Shown here: piece by piece, positions 24,158 through 32,999 of the stretch
How positions within the stretch are numbered: position 1 is the first letter of the stretch
Layout of the letters: each line of letters starts with the position of its first letter
IMG/VR virus record: IMGVR_UViG_3300021127_000600
Span: 1 to 43,996 of that record
Origin: a virus
Strand: one strand, 5' to 3'
DNA length: 43,996 nucleotides
Notes under the pieces: generated by a model
Seen by the model: the letters and a program-made list of their open reading frames with translations, nothing else
Databases searched by the model: none
Told to the model about the DNA's origin: nothing
Translations under genes and position numbers: made by a program

Positions 24158-26212
24158 ATGTACAAAAAGTTCATATTATCGCCATGGCTAGCCCTGTTAA
24201 CACTGGCATTAATTTGCTTCATACGTGTAATAGATCCAACGTTTGTAGAAAGCGTTCGGCTGAGATACTTTGATAGTATGATTCTCAACAGCAAACAACA
24301 TGAGAACAATATTGTAGTTGCGAATATTGACGAACAGACGTTAGACAGGTACGGACAATGGCCATTTAAAAGAGATACTTATGCTGAAATAATTCAAAGA
24401 CTATATGAACATAATGCAGGTCTTGTTGTATGGGACATACTGATGCCTGAAAAGGATAGACTAGGCGGCGATGATAGTCTACAAAAAACTTTAGAGAAAT
24501 ACCCAGTTGTTTTAGTAAACACTCCCTCTATGATAGGAAAAAATCAAGTTAGATCAGCCGGCGTTAGTGTTATCAATGCTCAGTATACCGATAAAATTTT
24601 ATCATACCCTGGCATAATTGCAAATATCGACGAATTAGAAAAATCAGCCGTAGGCGTAGGTTCAACACACACATTACCTGAAATAGATGGAGTCAATAGA
24701 CGTTTACCACTGTTAGTTTCCAGCGGAGGCAAAATTTATCCAAGTTTACCTATAGAAATTCTAAGGGTTTTAGCAGGTGATAAAAGTTTTCAAGTTAAAT
24801 TGAACAATATTGGTGTTGATAAATTACGAATACCAGACTTTGGTGCAATTTCAACAGATCAGCTGGGTAGAGTATGGATAGATATAAATCAAAAACCACA
24901 AACTATCAGCGTACTAGAAATTCCAAATGATTTACATAAGGCTGTTGTGATAGTAGGTACCAGTGCAGCAGGCATTGCAAATCCGGTAGCCACTGCAAAA
25001 GGTCCAATATTACCTCAACAACTACAGGCATCTATTTTAGGAACACTGATAAGTAAAATCAACATTTCTAGACCCAACTATGCAGATAGTCTTGAACTTT
25101 TTACCCTTATAATTGGCGGCGTTTTGGCTATAGCTATATCTAGATATACATGGGGCTTTATACCCGTACTTGCAGTCAGCGTAGGTAGTTATTTCATTGC
25201 TGAATGGATATATGTAAGCTACCATTATCTATTTGATATTACAGCAATAATAGTTGGCATTGGTTTAGTATATATTCATTCTTACACTGTGAAATTTCTA
25301 AGTGAATTTTTCCAAAAACAACAGATAAAAAAACAGTTTGAACAGTACCTTGCACCTACTATGATTAAAAAATTGCAAGAAAATCCAGGTTTATTGAAAC
25401 TTGGAGGTGATACCCGTCAACTTACGTTGCTTTTTTGCGATATCAGAGGATTTACAACTATAAGCGAACAGTATAAGTCTAATCCGCAAGGTTTAGTCAA
25501 ACTAATCAATCGTTTTTTAACTCCTATGACTGATATAATAATGAGACACCAAGGTACTATAGACAAATACATAGGAGATTGTATAATGGCGTTTTGGAAC
25601 GCACCCATTGATGTTCAAGAGCAACAATCTCTAGCGGTACAGTCGGCAGTAGAAATGCTCGTTCATTTGAACAAACTGAACGAAAGTCTAAAAAAAGAAA
25701 ATTCACTGCCAATTAATATAGGCATTGGAATCAATACCGGAAATGTCGTTGTAGGTAACATGGGCAGTAATCAGCGTTTTGATTATAGTTGCCTAGGAGA
25801 TGCTGTAAATCTAGCATCAAGACTAGAAGGACAAACCAAAGACTATGGAGTAAAAATAATCATTGGGCATGAAACAGTGATAGGATTACCAGACAAGTGG
25901 TTGACCATAGAGCTTGATACTATAGCCGTTAAAGGCAAATCAGAAGCTGTAAAAATTTACACATTATCCAGTTATGTAGGATTTTCAAAGCCAGATAGTT
26001 TAAAAATTGCTATTGCTCAACATGATAAATTTCTTGACGCTTATAGGACACAAAGATGGGAAAGAGCAATTATAATAGGAAAAAGTCTAGTTACAGCTTG
26101 GAATTTTGAACTCAAAGACTATTATAAGATGATGATAGAACGTTGCTATTTTTTGCAACAAAACCCGCCTGGACCTAATTGGGACGGTGTATTTAGAGCC
26201 ACAAACAAATAA
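24158..26212 (+). CDS. CHASE2-domain class III nucleotide cyclase
   Basis: A 684-residue protein from ATG 24158 (an in-frame ATG at 24095 adds 21 residues; 24158 fits the family start and has TAAATA 5 bases ahead). A membrane helix at about 7-24 is followed by a CHASE2 sensor (IDEQTLDRYGQWPFKRD, DILMPEKDRLG), then membrane helices around 310-395, a coiled linker, and a class III catalytic domain. Both metal aspartates are present, LLFCDIRGF (D428) and YIGDCIMAF (D474), with the SRLEGQ region and NLASRLE Asn/Arg pair. It should make cAMP or cGMP in response to a periplasmic signal. I know of no such enzyme in characterised T4-like phages. Confidence 0.88.
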   Translation: MYKKFILSPWLALLTLALICFIRVIDPTFVESVRLRYFDSMILNSKQHENNIVVANIDEQTLDRYGQWPFKRDTYAEIIQRLYEHNAGLVVWDILMPEKDRLGGDDSLQKTLEKYPVVLVNTPSMIGKNQVRSAGVSVINAQYTDKILSYPGIIANIDELEKSAVGVGSTHTLPEIDGVNRRLPLLVSSGGKIYPSLPIEILRVLAGDKSFQVKLNNIGVDKLRIPDFGAISTDQLGRVWIDINQKPQTISVLEIPNDLHKAVVIVGTSAAGIANPVATAKGPILPQQLQASILGTLISKINISRPNYADSLELFTLIIGGVLAIAISRYTWGFIPVLAVSVGSYFIAEWIYVSYHYLFDITAIIVGIGLVYIHSYTVKFLSEFFQKQQIKKQFEQYLAPTMIKKLQENPGLLKLGGDTRQLTLLFCDIRGFTTISEQYKSNPQGLVKLINRFLTPMTDIIMRHQGTIDKYIGDCIMAFWNAPIDVQEQQSLAVQSAVEMLVHLNKLNESLKKENSLPINIGIGINTGNVVVGNMGSNQRFDYSCLGDAVNLASRLEGQTKDYGVKIIIGHETVIGLPDKWLTIELDTIAVKGKSEAVKIYTLSSYVGFSKPDSLKIAIAQHDKFLDAYRTQRWERAIIIGKSLVTAWNFELKDYYKMMIERCYFLQQNPPGPNWDGVFRATNK

Positions 26213-26542
26213 TCAACTGCTACCGGATGCTGCTTCATGATCTTCTGCTGTGCCTGTTTTGTTGTGACGATTGATTAATTTTTCAGCATCTACTCGTTCA
26301 TGATCAATAGTTTTTCCACGCAGGTGTAACACTGTGTTGACTTTTTGATTCAATCGTATCAAATCGTTATCAAGCATTCTTATTCTATCTATAAGCGCAA
26401 TCAAAACAGCATTTGCATCGCCTAAAACAGGTTTAACTTCTTTAGTGCACCATTCCCATACATAATGTATCACAAATCCCATCCCAACTGCCATTACAAT
26501 TGGAAAACCATATTTTGCTATTAGATCGCTTATTTCCCCCAT
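26213..26542 (-). CDS. Small membrane protein A (paralogous pair)
   Basis: A 109-residue protein with one N-terminal membrane helix (YGFPIVMAVGMGFVIHYVW) and a helical soluble tail (LIALIDRIRMLDNDLIRLNQKV). It parallels the 26727-27014 product residue for residue through GFPIV ... ALDNR-type segments, so the two came from duplication. GFPIV-x-A is also the pattern of YvrJ/BhlA-like holin-type proteins. A holin or membrane role in late infection is possible. The stop abuts the convergent cyclase stop. Confidence 0.6.
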   Translation of the reverse strand: MGEISDLIAKYGFPIVMAVGMGFVIHYVWEWCTKEVKPVLGDANAVLIALIDRIRMLDNDLIRLNQKVNTVLHLRGKTIDHERVDAEKLINRHNKTGTAEDHEAASGSS

Positions 26543-26686
26543 AATTTAATTACCTGCTCCATTTTCACTTTTGATTCTTACAAACACCAACTTGATATTT
26601 TCCCTTATTAGTGTAACACAATTGTCGCATTCTTAGCTTTGTTATACAAAAAGCATAGGTGAGCTCTTCTTGTTACAATGTACCAA

Positions 26687-26694
26687 TATTTATA
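26687..26694 (-). promoter_or_regulatory. T4-late-type promoter core
   Basis: TATAAATA on the minus strand, 145 bases upstream of the ATG at 26542. The intergenic stretch 26543-26726 holds no other feature I can support. Confidence 0.45.
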
Positions 26695-26726
26695 GGGTGC
26701 TAAAAGTTACAATATTGCTAGTTAAA

Positions 26727-27014
26727 TTAGTCTCGTCTAGCGTCAGATTTACCATCTGCGCGGGCAATTCTTTCAACATCAGGTCTTAGGCCAAGAGCAT
26801 TACTGATTTGCAAATCTACTCTTACAACTTCGTGATTGATAGTCTTCACTCTGTTATCAAGTGCTGTGATAATGCCGGCCATACTTTTAATGCTGCCAAG
26901 AACTCCTGTTAGTAAAAGTCTGATGGTCAGATATACAAAATAAATTCCAGCAAGAGCCGCAACTATTGGAAAACCGAGATCACCTATTATTTTGAATACA
27001 TCTTGCATGGCCAT
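26727..27014 (-). CDS. Small membrane protein B (paralogous pair)
   Basis: A 95-residue protein from ATG 27014 (ATG 27008 and TTG 27035 are alternatives). A membrane helix LGFPIVAALAGIYFVYLTIRL is followed by IITALDNRVKTINHEVVRVDLQI, aligning with LIALIDRIRMLDNDLIRLNQKV of protein A. Same orientation and order as the neighbour. Function as for A: holin-like or virion membrane protein, unproven. Confidence 0.55.
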   Translation of the reverse strand: MAMQDVFKIIGDLGFPIVAALAGIYFVYLTIRLLLTGVLGSIKSMAGIITALDNRVKTINHEVVRVDLQISNALGLRPDVERIARADGKSDARRD

Positions 27015-27065
27015 AATCGCATTTGCGTATGCCAATATTTAAATGTACATTTATCTCAAATAAAA

Positions 27066-27545
27066 CTATAGATAAACCCATCCTGGGTGTAGAAGCCAGG
27101 TGTCATTTGCTGGTTTGGCAGCTGGATCACCTATAAATGCATCAACACTCATACCGGGAATAACACACAGATCAAAATATTGTTCTCCCTATGTTTGAGA
27201 AACAATATCTGCTTTAAAACTTTCAAACTCGCTGTCAGTCATTTCATTTAAGGTTTCGGTAAACTGAATATTTTTGGCTGAATTATAGGTAGGTAAACCT
27301 GATTCTCTTACAGCATTATTTGCATCATTTTTCCAGGTATCATACGTGGTTTGGTTGTCAAAATCATACAGAGCGTATTTTGTTAGTATATCCTGCGTAT
27401 AACGAGGTTCGTATATGTTCATATTAGATCGCAACGAAGTATGTAATTGGTACAAATCCCATGGTCTAGGATCAGTTATCAACTGCGTATAAAACGGAAT
27501 TTGTATAGAAGAGCGAACGTGTTTGCGCAAAAGCACTAGTACCAT
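27066..27545 (-). CDS. Unknown protein with in-frame TAG and downstream extension
   Basis: From ATG 27545 an open frame of 118 codons stops at TAG (27189-27191) after ...ADIVSQT. The same frame stays open for 40 more codons to TAG 27066-27068 (GEQYFDLCVIPGMSVDAF ... HPGWVYL), and that part is not covered by any other gene and looks coding in composition. The gene has a late-type promoter (27572-27579). Either TAG is read through, or it is a nonsense mutation, or the 40 codons are a remnant. The first 118 residues look like a small structural protein but are not recognised. Confidence 0.5.
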
Positions 27546-27571
27546 ATGATTTACCTGTTGAGTTGCAAAAT

Positions 27572-27579
27572 TATTTATA
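27572..27579 (-). promoter_or_regulatory. T4-late-type promoter core
   Basis: TATAAATA on the minus strand; predicted start near 27566, giving a leader of about 21 bases to ATG 27545. Confidence 0.5.
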
Positions 27580-27612
27580 GAGAATATTTAAAAAAACCAA
27601 AGAAACGCAATT

Positions 27613-28236
27613 TTAACTGCTCGTAACAAGTGTTTTGAATCGTACCCGACTAGTTGAATCAGATTTAATTATAAACTGACAGAGTTTTTCTAAACATTCC
27701 TCAAATGAAGGATTTCCTTTAAATCTCAAACTAATGCACCATCTGTCTTGTGTATGTAAATTTTCAACATTGTGAGGTATGCCGGTTCTTACTAATGTAG
27801 GGTTAGTTATGTATTGACGATTAAGCAATTGAAAATTTTGTAAATTTTCTGTGGTTGAATTTTGTCTAATGCCGTAATGTATGCCGTTCAGTCGCAGTGT
27901 TGGTTGTTCTGGATAGATAGCAGTATCTTTTATATCATACCAATTCATAAATGATGGAGTTTTAAAGAGGTTAATGTTCACACTACATTCCCATTTTACC
28001 CATTCATTTATAATAGGATTATACACAATATCTGTGTGTATGACTCCGATATTTTTGGGCGGTTTACAAAACAATTCAGCATCTTTTACAATTAGTCCAG
28101 TAGAATATAACAGATCTAAAACAACAGGATTAAAATCTTTAACCGTGAGATTCTAATACCTGTATTCAGGTGCAGGCATAACATAACTGCTGCTGATTAT
28201 ATTAGTTGGAAATTTAGGTAATTCTACAAAATTCAT
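27613..28236 (-). CDS. Unknown protein interrupted by an amber codon
   Basis: From ATG 28236 the frame reads MNFVELPKFPTNIISSSYV ... PEYRY, meets TAG at 28153-28155, and then continues uninterrupted (NLTVKDFNPVVLDLLYSTG ...) to TAA 27613-27615, a total of 207 codons. After the amber codon the next usable start is TTG 28074, which would drop 27 more residues of sensible sequence. GVIHTDIVYNP contains an H-x-D pair like that of 2-oxoglutarate oxygenases, but the second His and Arg are not obvious. Second amber-interrupted gene in a row. Confidence 0.5.
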
Positions 28237-28311
28237 TTGAGATACTTACAATTTTACTATTCTTTTATTGTAAAAATCTATGAGCCTAAATGCTATATCG
28301 AAAAACTTTGA

Positions 28312-28340
28312 TTGACATTCTTCAAGTTAAATTATATTCT
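28312..28340 (+). promoter_or_regulatory. Promoter of the PRPP synthetase gene
   Basis: TTGACA (28312-28317), 17 bases, TATTCT (28335-28340). Start about 28347 leaves a 28-base leader with a CGGAAAG ribosome site before ATG 28375. Confidence 0.65.
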
Positions 28341-28374
28341 AGCATTGTACCGCTTAAACGGAAAGTTGACTGTT

Positions 28375-29307
28375 ATGAAAATTGTTTCTGGTAACTCAAA
28401 TCAAACTCTTAGTAATGCAGTAGCAGATCATCTCAAAACTAAATTGGTAAAAGCATCTATCAAACGATTTGCTGATATGGAAATTTCTGTAGAAATACAG
28501 GAAAATATTAGAGGTGAAGATGTTTTTGTAATTCAAAGCACTAATTATCCAGCAAATGATAATTTAATGGAACTACTACTCATTTTGGATGCATTAAAAC
28601 GTAGTAGTGCGAAGCGTGTTACAGCAGTTATTCCATACTTTGGCTATGCTAGGCAGGATAGAAAAAGTGGTCCACGGACACCAATCTCGGCTAAATTGGT
28701 TGCTAACTTAATTACCAACGCAGGAGCAAATCGCATTCTAACCTTGGATCTGCATGCTGGACAAATTCAAGGATTTTTTGATATTCCAGTAGATAATCTA
28801 TATGCAGCACCGTTGTTTGCCAAAAACATTAATGAGCGTTTTCCAACGGGAGATGCAATGGTAGTATCACCTGATGTAGGCGGTGTGGTTAGAGCAAGAA
28901 CGCTAGCTACACGTCTAAACACCGACTTGGCAATTATCGATAAACGACGTGAGCGAGCTGGAATTTCAGAGGTAATGAACGTAATCGGCGACGTTGCGGG
29001 AAGAAATTGCATTCTAATTGACGATCTAGTAGACAGCGGCGGAACACTTGTAAATGCTTCTAATGCGTTGTTCAATAAAGGTGCGTTATCAGTCAGTGTC
29101 TATGTTACTCATGGGGTTTTAAGCGGACAAGCTGTTACAAGATTAGCAAATAGTTCTATCAATTCAATTACTATTACAGATAGCATTTGTCCCACAGCTG
29201 AAATAGCATCTTCGACACAAATAAATCAACTTACAGTTGCACCATTAATAGCTGATGCAATGGATAGAATCCATAACGAAAAAAGCGTCAGCAGTCTTTT
29301 TGATTAA
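28375..29307 (+). CDS. prs: Ribose-phosphate pyrophosphokinase (PRPP synthetase)
   Basis: A 310-residue enzyme of full family length. [24 protein letters not shown], the ATP-binding [50 protein letters not shown] and the PRPP-binding [12 protein letters not shown] are all present. It makes PRPP from ribose-5-phosphate and ATP. PRPP is the co-substrate of NadV, encoded 12 kb away, so the two likely work together in NAD+ salvage, as in phage KVP40-like genomes. It also feeds nucleotide synthesis. Own sigma70-type promoter. Confidence 0.95.
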   Translation: MKIVSGNSNQTLSNAVADHLKTKLVKASIKRFADMEISVEIQENIRGEDVFVIQSTNYPANDNLMELLLILDALKRSSAKRVTAVIPYFGYARQDRKSGPRTPISAKLVANLITNAGANRILTLDLHAGQIQGFFDIPVDNLYAAPLFAKNINERFPTGDAMVVSPDVGGVVRARTLATRLNTDLAIIDKRRERAGISEVMNVIGDVAGRNCILIDDLVDSGGTLVNASNALFNKGALSVSVYVTHGVLSGQAVTRLANSSINSITITDSICPTAEIASSTQINQLTVAPLIADAMDRIHNEKSVSSLFD

Positions 29308-29936
29308 CAATTGATAACAGGAATACCTTTTGGTCTATTAAAAGGTATTCCTGTGTCTATATAAAATTTAATCTTTTTGGCCCATTCTGTGTTGGTAATT
29401 TGACCGGGGTGTGAACCATCTGCTGCGTAATCTTGACCAGATTTAAACCATATATTTGTTTCAGCGTCGGTTATTAGATCTTTTGCTGCTGTGATTTGAA
29501 TATTTGAAAGAAACAGCCAAGCTAAATTTTTATTAGCTAACCATAGCGCCGCATGCTCAATAGTAAGAATAGAACGTCTGGTGATATCTAAATCGCTATG
29601 TGCTTTATAGTAGTTTTTTGCTTCCAAATTAGTCATCCAGTTTCCGATATGCCTAACGCTTTCATCAGACATTAATAGAAAATCTCTGTCAACGAAACTC
29701 CATTGGACTATTACCAAATCGTTTGCTTGAAATTCAGTTTCTCTAATTACCTTGAAAATATATTGATTACTACACCCAGGTTTTGATAGGTTCACATGTA
29801 CAGTTCCAAACATATCTGCCAGTTGTGCAGCCCATCCTAATTGTGACGGACAGTTTCCTGGTTTATTTTCGGAACAGAGACAATCATCTAAACCATGTCC
29901 GTATGTGAAACTGTCTCCAAAAAAGACCAATCTCAA
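29304..29936 (-). CDS. SGNH/GDSL-type hydrolase
   Basis: About 210 residues from TTG 29936, which overlaps the upstream stop as TTGA, as elsewhere in this phage. Block [12 protein letters not shown], provides the nucleophilic Ser; [11 protein letters not shown] holds the block II Gly and block III Asn; DGSHPG near the C-terminus supplies Asp and His of block V. SGNH enzymes remove acyl groups from sugars or lipids and occur in phage tail fibres and O-antigen-modifying sets. An upstream GTG at 30008 would overlap the neighbour by 76 bases and is less likely. Confidence 0.78.
   Translation of the reverse strand: MRLVFFGDSFTYGHGLDDCLCSENKPGNCPSQLGWAAQLADMFGTVHVNLSKPGCSNQYIFKVIRETEFQANDLVIVQWSFVDRDFLLMSDESVRHIGNWMTNLEAKNYYKAHSDLDITRRSILTIEHAALWLANKNLAWLFLSNIQITAAKDLITDAETNIWFKSGQDYAADGSHPGQITNTEWAKKIKFYIDTGIPFNRPKGIPVINC
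29317..29354. terminator. Perfect 15-bp inverted repeat between convergent genes
   Basis: ACAGGAATACCTTTT (29317-29331) pairs perfectly with 29340-29354 around an 8-base loop. It lies just after the prs stop and within the last codons of the SGNH gene. No long U-tract is present, but its placement fits a bidirectional terminator or RNA end-protecting hairpin. Confidence 0.55.
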
Positions 29937-30568
29937 TCGCTGACCTTTGAAGTAGAATGAAGCGGTGCGTAAGGTTTTGTTGTCGACGGTACAACCGGTT
30001 CCCACCAATGAATTTTAGATGACATATGTGGAATACCCGATGGAGAATGAGCATGTGCATGACGCTTTGTTGCATATTCGATGTATCTCAATTTATTTTG
30101 TTTTTGATTGTACGACCACCAACGCACTTCTACTGTAATATGACTTTCTGCCATCCAATAATCTAATCGATATCGTGGATTAAATTCAGACCACAATTCC
30201 CACCCAATGCTTACAACAGGTTTTTTAACCTCCTGTCTAATTTTATCTAAATCTGTTAATGCTAGTTGATGCATTATCCACCATGCAACTTGGCAAACAA
30301 TTTTGTAAACAAATTGTGACGTTTTGCCTATGCTTTTAAGAATGAGTTGTGCAGTTCCTGTTGGATTATTATTTTTACAAATAGTTCTTCGAATACACCT
30401 GATAGGGAATAAAATTAAAAATCTTGGAAACTTGAATAAGGCTATAACAAAGATAAAGGAAATAGCCTTATACACAAATGTCACGGCCCAGGCAAATAGT
30501 TTTAGGCTCTTGACTAGTAAATTTCTTCCAAAACGTTTTAGTTTGCTAGGTTGTTTAACTGTGTTCAT
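29933..30568 (-). CDS. Membrane-associated hypothetical protein
   Basis: A 211-residue protein. The N-terminal 70 residues are basic and hydrophobic (LFAWAVTFVYKAISFIFVIALF, then RFLILFPI) with one or two membrane helices; the rest is soluble and Trp-rich (AWWIMHQL, VEVRWWSYNQ). No family recognised. GATAAATA lies 5 bases before its ATG. It is followed by, and overlaps, the SGNH hydrolase, so a shared envelope-modifying role is plausible. Confidence 0.55.
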   Translation of the reverse strand: MNTVKQPSKLKRFGRNLLVKSLKLFAWAVTFVYKAISFIFVIALFKFPRFLILFPIRCIRRTICKNNNPTGTAQLILKSIGKTSQFVYKIVCQVAWWIMHQLALTDLDKIRQEVKKPVVSIGWELWSEFNPRYRLDYWMAESHITVEVRWWSYNQKQNKLRYIEYATKRHAHAHSPSGIPHMSSKIHWWEPVVPSTTKPYAPLHSTSKVSD

Positions 30569-30573
30569 ACGTA

Positions 30574-30581
30574 TATTTATC
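30574..30581 (-). promoter_or_regulatory. Late-type octamer at a start codon
   Basis: GATAAATA read on the minus strand, exactly 5 bases before ATG 30568, the same spacing as at 9395-9402. Predicts transcription from the A of the ATG. Confidence 0.4.
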
Positions 30582-30680
30582 TTGAATTTTTATTATGCAG
30601 GCAAATGACAGCTTGTACTGTACATATTGATAATCATTAAAATAAATAACATTCAACAATCTAAATTTAGGAAAATTCTT

Positions 30681-31289
30681 ATGCCATATACGCATGCAGA
30701 GATTATGAAAAATTATATGGAACTATTAGAAACTTCTGTCGGAATGAACCCTCTTCATGCTGTAGACGACAAAGAACTTTCAAAGTTTCAACAAATGTCG
30801 CCAGAAAAACGAAAAATTGCCACCCAAGATCAGCAGGCAGCACTTGATATAGAGCAGTCCAATAGAGAGCACGGTGATGATGAAGCATACGAAGGCAATC
30901 AATTTAGTGGTGCACGGAAGGCAGCTATACAAGCAGGCAAAGATTCATTTACTGTAGATGGAAAAACCTATAGTGTAACCGGCGATACCAACCTACCTGA
31001 AGATAGTGTTCATAATCAATTTGAAAATCCAAAGCGTACCGCTTCAAATCAGAAACCAAACTGGTCAACACAAGGCACAACGAGTCAAAATTATTCATCA
31101 AGTGCTAGAAAAAACTGGGATGATTATATAAGTAATGAATCTGATATAGAAGGTACAACAGATCAAAACTATACAGCAGATGAACAACACGATTGGGACA
31201 AAAAAGGCGCTAACGAATCAGCAGATTGGGATAATGTGCTAGACGAGACTACAAATGACTTCATTAACAAATGGGATGCTGCAAACTAA
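30681..31289 (+). CDS. Acidic, Asn/Gln-rich protein, possible capsid-internal protein
   Basis: A 202-residue protein from ATG 30681 with ribosome site TAGGAAAA. Strongly acidic and disordered: the last 100 residues are built of loosely repeated WDD/TDQNYT/DWDKKG units (NWDDYISNESD, DWDKKGANE, DWDNVLDE). The start MPYTHAEIMKNYMELLE ends in L-L-E, matching the (L/I)-x-E cleavage site of the T4 prohead protease, so it could be a core or internal protein. That reading is weak. No homolog recognised. Confidence 0.55.
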   Translation: MPYTHAEIMKNYMELLETSVGMNPLHAVDDKELSKFQQMSPEKRKIATQDQQAALDIEQSNREHGDDEAYEGNQFSGARKAAIQAGKDSFTVDGKTYSVTGDTNLPEDSVHNQFENPKRTASNQKPNWSTQGTTSQNYSSSARKNWDDYISNESDIEGTTDQNYTADEQHDWDKKGANESADWDNVLDETTNDFINKWDAAN

Positions 31290-31385
31290 GCGCAGACTGT
31301 ATTAAAACTTGCAATTATACTTTGACGATAGGAACCATCAGCTATTTTTAATTTGATTATTTGATACTAACAAAAAGGGAAAAAT

Positions 31386-32033
31386 GTGCGACGTTTGATT
31401 TTAGTAGTTCTTACAATTTTAACTATCGCACATTTTTACAGTGCTGAGTTTGGAAAAAAAATCTACTGTTTTATAGAAACATCACTAGGTTACACCTGCA
31501 ACAAGTGCAGAGATTTTAAATCCGTTACGCAAATACATATTGTCATACCCTTGGAAACCTTCAACTGGCAACCGATAAACATACCAGAACCAAATTATGT
31601 AGATATGTCTCAATTTAAAAATTCATATTGTGGAACTTTCTTGGTACCTCTTCTTGAATACGAACACATGAGTAGAGGATTTACATTAAATGCCAACAAT
31701 CCTCATACAGGAGTAGACTTAGTAGCACCCTTTAACAGCCCTGTATTAGCAGCAAATGATGGAACAATTGAATTTATCGGCTGGCTTGGCGATTATGGAA
31801 GACTAATTGATATTAGACATAAAAATGGATTAGTTACCAGATATGCGCATCTAAATTCTTTTGCAGTTGGACTTAAACTACAGGCCTCTGTATTAAGAGG
31901 ACACACAATTGGATATGTTGGCACAAGTGGTCACACAACAGGTCCTCACCTACATTTCGAAATTATTTCACATGAAACACCAATAAATCCAGCTCCTTAT
32001 CTAGGTTTATCTGCTTGCAAAAATTATAATTAG
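31386..32033 (+). CDS. M23-family peptidoglycan endopeptidase
   Basis: A 215-residue protein starting at GTG 31386 with AAAAAGGGA. A signal or anchor (RRLILVVLTILTIAHFYSA) precedes an M23 LytM domain at about 110-205: NPHTGVDLVAP (first zinc His and Asp), GYVGTSGHTTGPHLHFEI (HxH pair). VLRGHTIG matches the conserved K/R-G-Q-x-I-G element. It cuts peptide cross-links of peptidoglycan. With the SleB-like enzyme it gives two different wall hydrolases. N-terminal anchoring suggests action on the periplasmic face. Confidence 0.88.
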   Translation: MRRLILVVLTILTIAHFYSAEFGKKIYCFIETSLGYTCNKCRDFKSVTQIHIVIPLETFNWQPINIPEPNYVDMSQFKNSYCGTFLVPLLEYEHMSRGFTLNANNPHTGVDLVAPFNSPVLAANDGTIEFIGWLGDYGRLIDIRHKNGLVTRYAHLNSFAVGLKLQASVLRGHTIGYVGTSGHTTGPHLHFEIISHETPINPAPYLGLSACKNYN

Positions 32034-32034
32034 A

Positions 32035-32062
32035 TTGACAGCTACAGTGTTCGCTGTGTAAT
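32035..32062 (+). promoter_or_regulatory. Promoter before 32085
   Basis: TTGACA (32035-32040), 16 bases, TGTAAT (32057-32062), then a GAGAAAGG ribosome site. It begins 2 bases after the M23 stop. Confidence 0.5.
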
Positions 32063-32084
32063 TTACTAGAGAAAGGTTAATTTT

Positions 32085-32513
32085 ATGAAAATTCTAAATG
32101 AATCTTCTATATACAAGCCAGCAGGCATTAAGATTGTAGAAGATAAGATGAATGCAAAATACGTTTGCGAGAGTTGCCTTAGAAATCGTGACGGTGGCTG
32201 GGCAAACGTCCCTGTAGCTATTTTTTATACAGAACTAGCACACCCTGAAGGTAGCAATTATTTTGGCATTTATAATAATATTGACGGCCGCACTACGATT
32301 ACAAATGCGATTTCTGCCACTGAACCTTTTAGCGGACTGTTAATTGATAATGAGGTAGTTTACAGCAGATATCGTCATGACTTTAGAGGACATAATGGAA
32401 TTTTTGTCGATGGTGGTAGAGATTATCTTAGGTTTGGCGGCGAACGCATAGACCAAGCAGAGATAGTTAAAATTCAAATTGTAAAGGACCATTTGGAAAT
32501 TGTTACTAATTAA
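32085..32513 (+). CDS. Hypothetical beta-rich protein
   Basis: A 142-residue protein; ATG 32148 (MNAKYVCESCLRNR) is an alternative start. A CESC pair and then a glycine- and tyrosine-rich stretch (SNYFGIYNNIDGRT, YSRYRHDFRGHNG, YLRFGGERID) suggest a beta sandwich. Own promoter. Not recognised. Confidence 0.6.
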   Translation: MKILNESSIYKPAGIKIVEDKMNAKYVCESCLRNRDGGWANVPVAIFYTELAHPEGSNYFGIYNNIDGRTTITNAISATEPFSGLLIDNEVVYSRYRHDFRGHNGIFVDGGRDYLRFGGERIDQAEIVKIQIVKDHLEIVTN

Positions 32514-32524
32514 TAAAAATCAAA

Positions 32525-32737
32525 ATGGCCTTTTTATTTTATAGCAAAATTGAAAGAAAAATCATAGACTGGCCATATACTGTTTTAATCCAAAATCATA
32601 ATTGGCGTTGGACGGATGTTTCGTTATGGTTAGAAAACAATATTGGGCACGAAGGGGGACCTTGGGTTATAGGTAGATATAATATTGGGTTCCTATATCA
32701 TGAACACTATGTAATGTTTCAAATGGTTTGGTGTTGA
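32525..32737 (+). CDS. Small hypothetical protein
   Basis: A 70-residue, aromatic protein (HNWRWTDVSLWLENN, HEGGPWVIGRYNIGF). It starts 11 bases after the previous stop with no clear ribosome site. Similar in style to the 8537 and 4359 products; may be one family of small phage proteins. Confidence 0.5.
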   Translation: MAFLFYSKIERKIIDWPYTVLIQNHNWRWTDVSLWLENNIGHEGGPWVIGRYNIGFLYHEHYVMFQMVWC

Positions 32738-32762
32738 CAGACAATTTGTATAACTGTGGAAT
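32734..32762 (+). promoter_or_regulatory. Possible promoter before 32784
   Basis: TTGACA (32734-32739) with TGGAAT (32757-32762) at 17 bases. A consensus -35 but a weak -10. Confidence 0.4.
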
Positions 32763-32783
32763 AATTTTCTAATCTTATCAGCA

Positions 32784-32999
32784 ATGGAGAAATCTCAAGT
32801 GTATCTAGTGTCATCATACTGGCGCGGTTCAATGAATATCGCTCAAATGCGAACATTCAACCGTTTGTCCGATGCCACTGCTTATGCACTGCAACTACGG
32901 CCGGCAAGTGATGATGATGGCGGATATTTTTCAACATTCGTCAGGGTTTATCAGACCTTTGATGACAAACCACCGGTACAAATTAAAAAATATCGTTGA
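32784..32999 (+). CDS. Small hypothetical protein
   Basis: A 71-residue protein (MEKSQVYLVSSYWRGSM ... DATAYALQLRPASDDDGGYF). The layout of strand, helix and acidic loop is compatible with a small alpha-beta fold. Its stop overlaps the next TTGACA. Not recognised. Confidence 0.5.
   Translation: MEKSQVYLVSSYWRGSMNIAQMRTFNRLSDATAYALQLRPASDDDGGYFSTFVRVYQTFDDKPPVQIKKYR

Noticed and set aside
27066-28236. Full reassignment of TAG to a sense codon in this phage
   Set aside because: Several genes end at TAG with short or meaningless continuation (for example 8755, 11363, 32033), and the gene at 21959 ends TAG TAG, so TAG is still used as a stop.
32031-32087. Readthrough joining the M23 peptidase to the next gene through two TAG codons
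   Set aside because: The frame between them overlaps a good TTGACA-16-TGTAAT promoter and a ribosome site, and the linker composition does not look coding.
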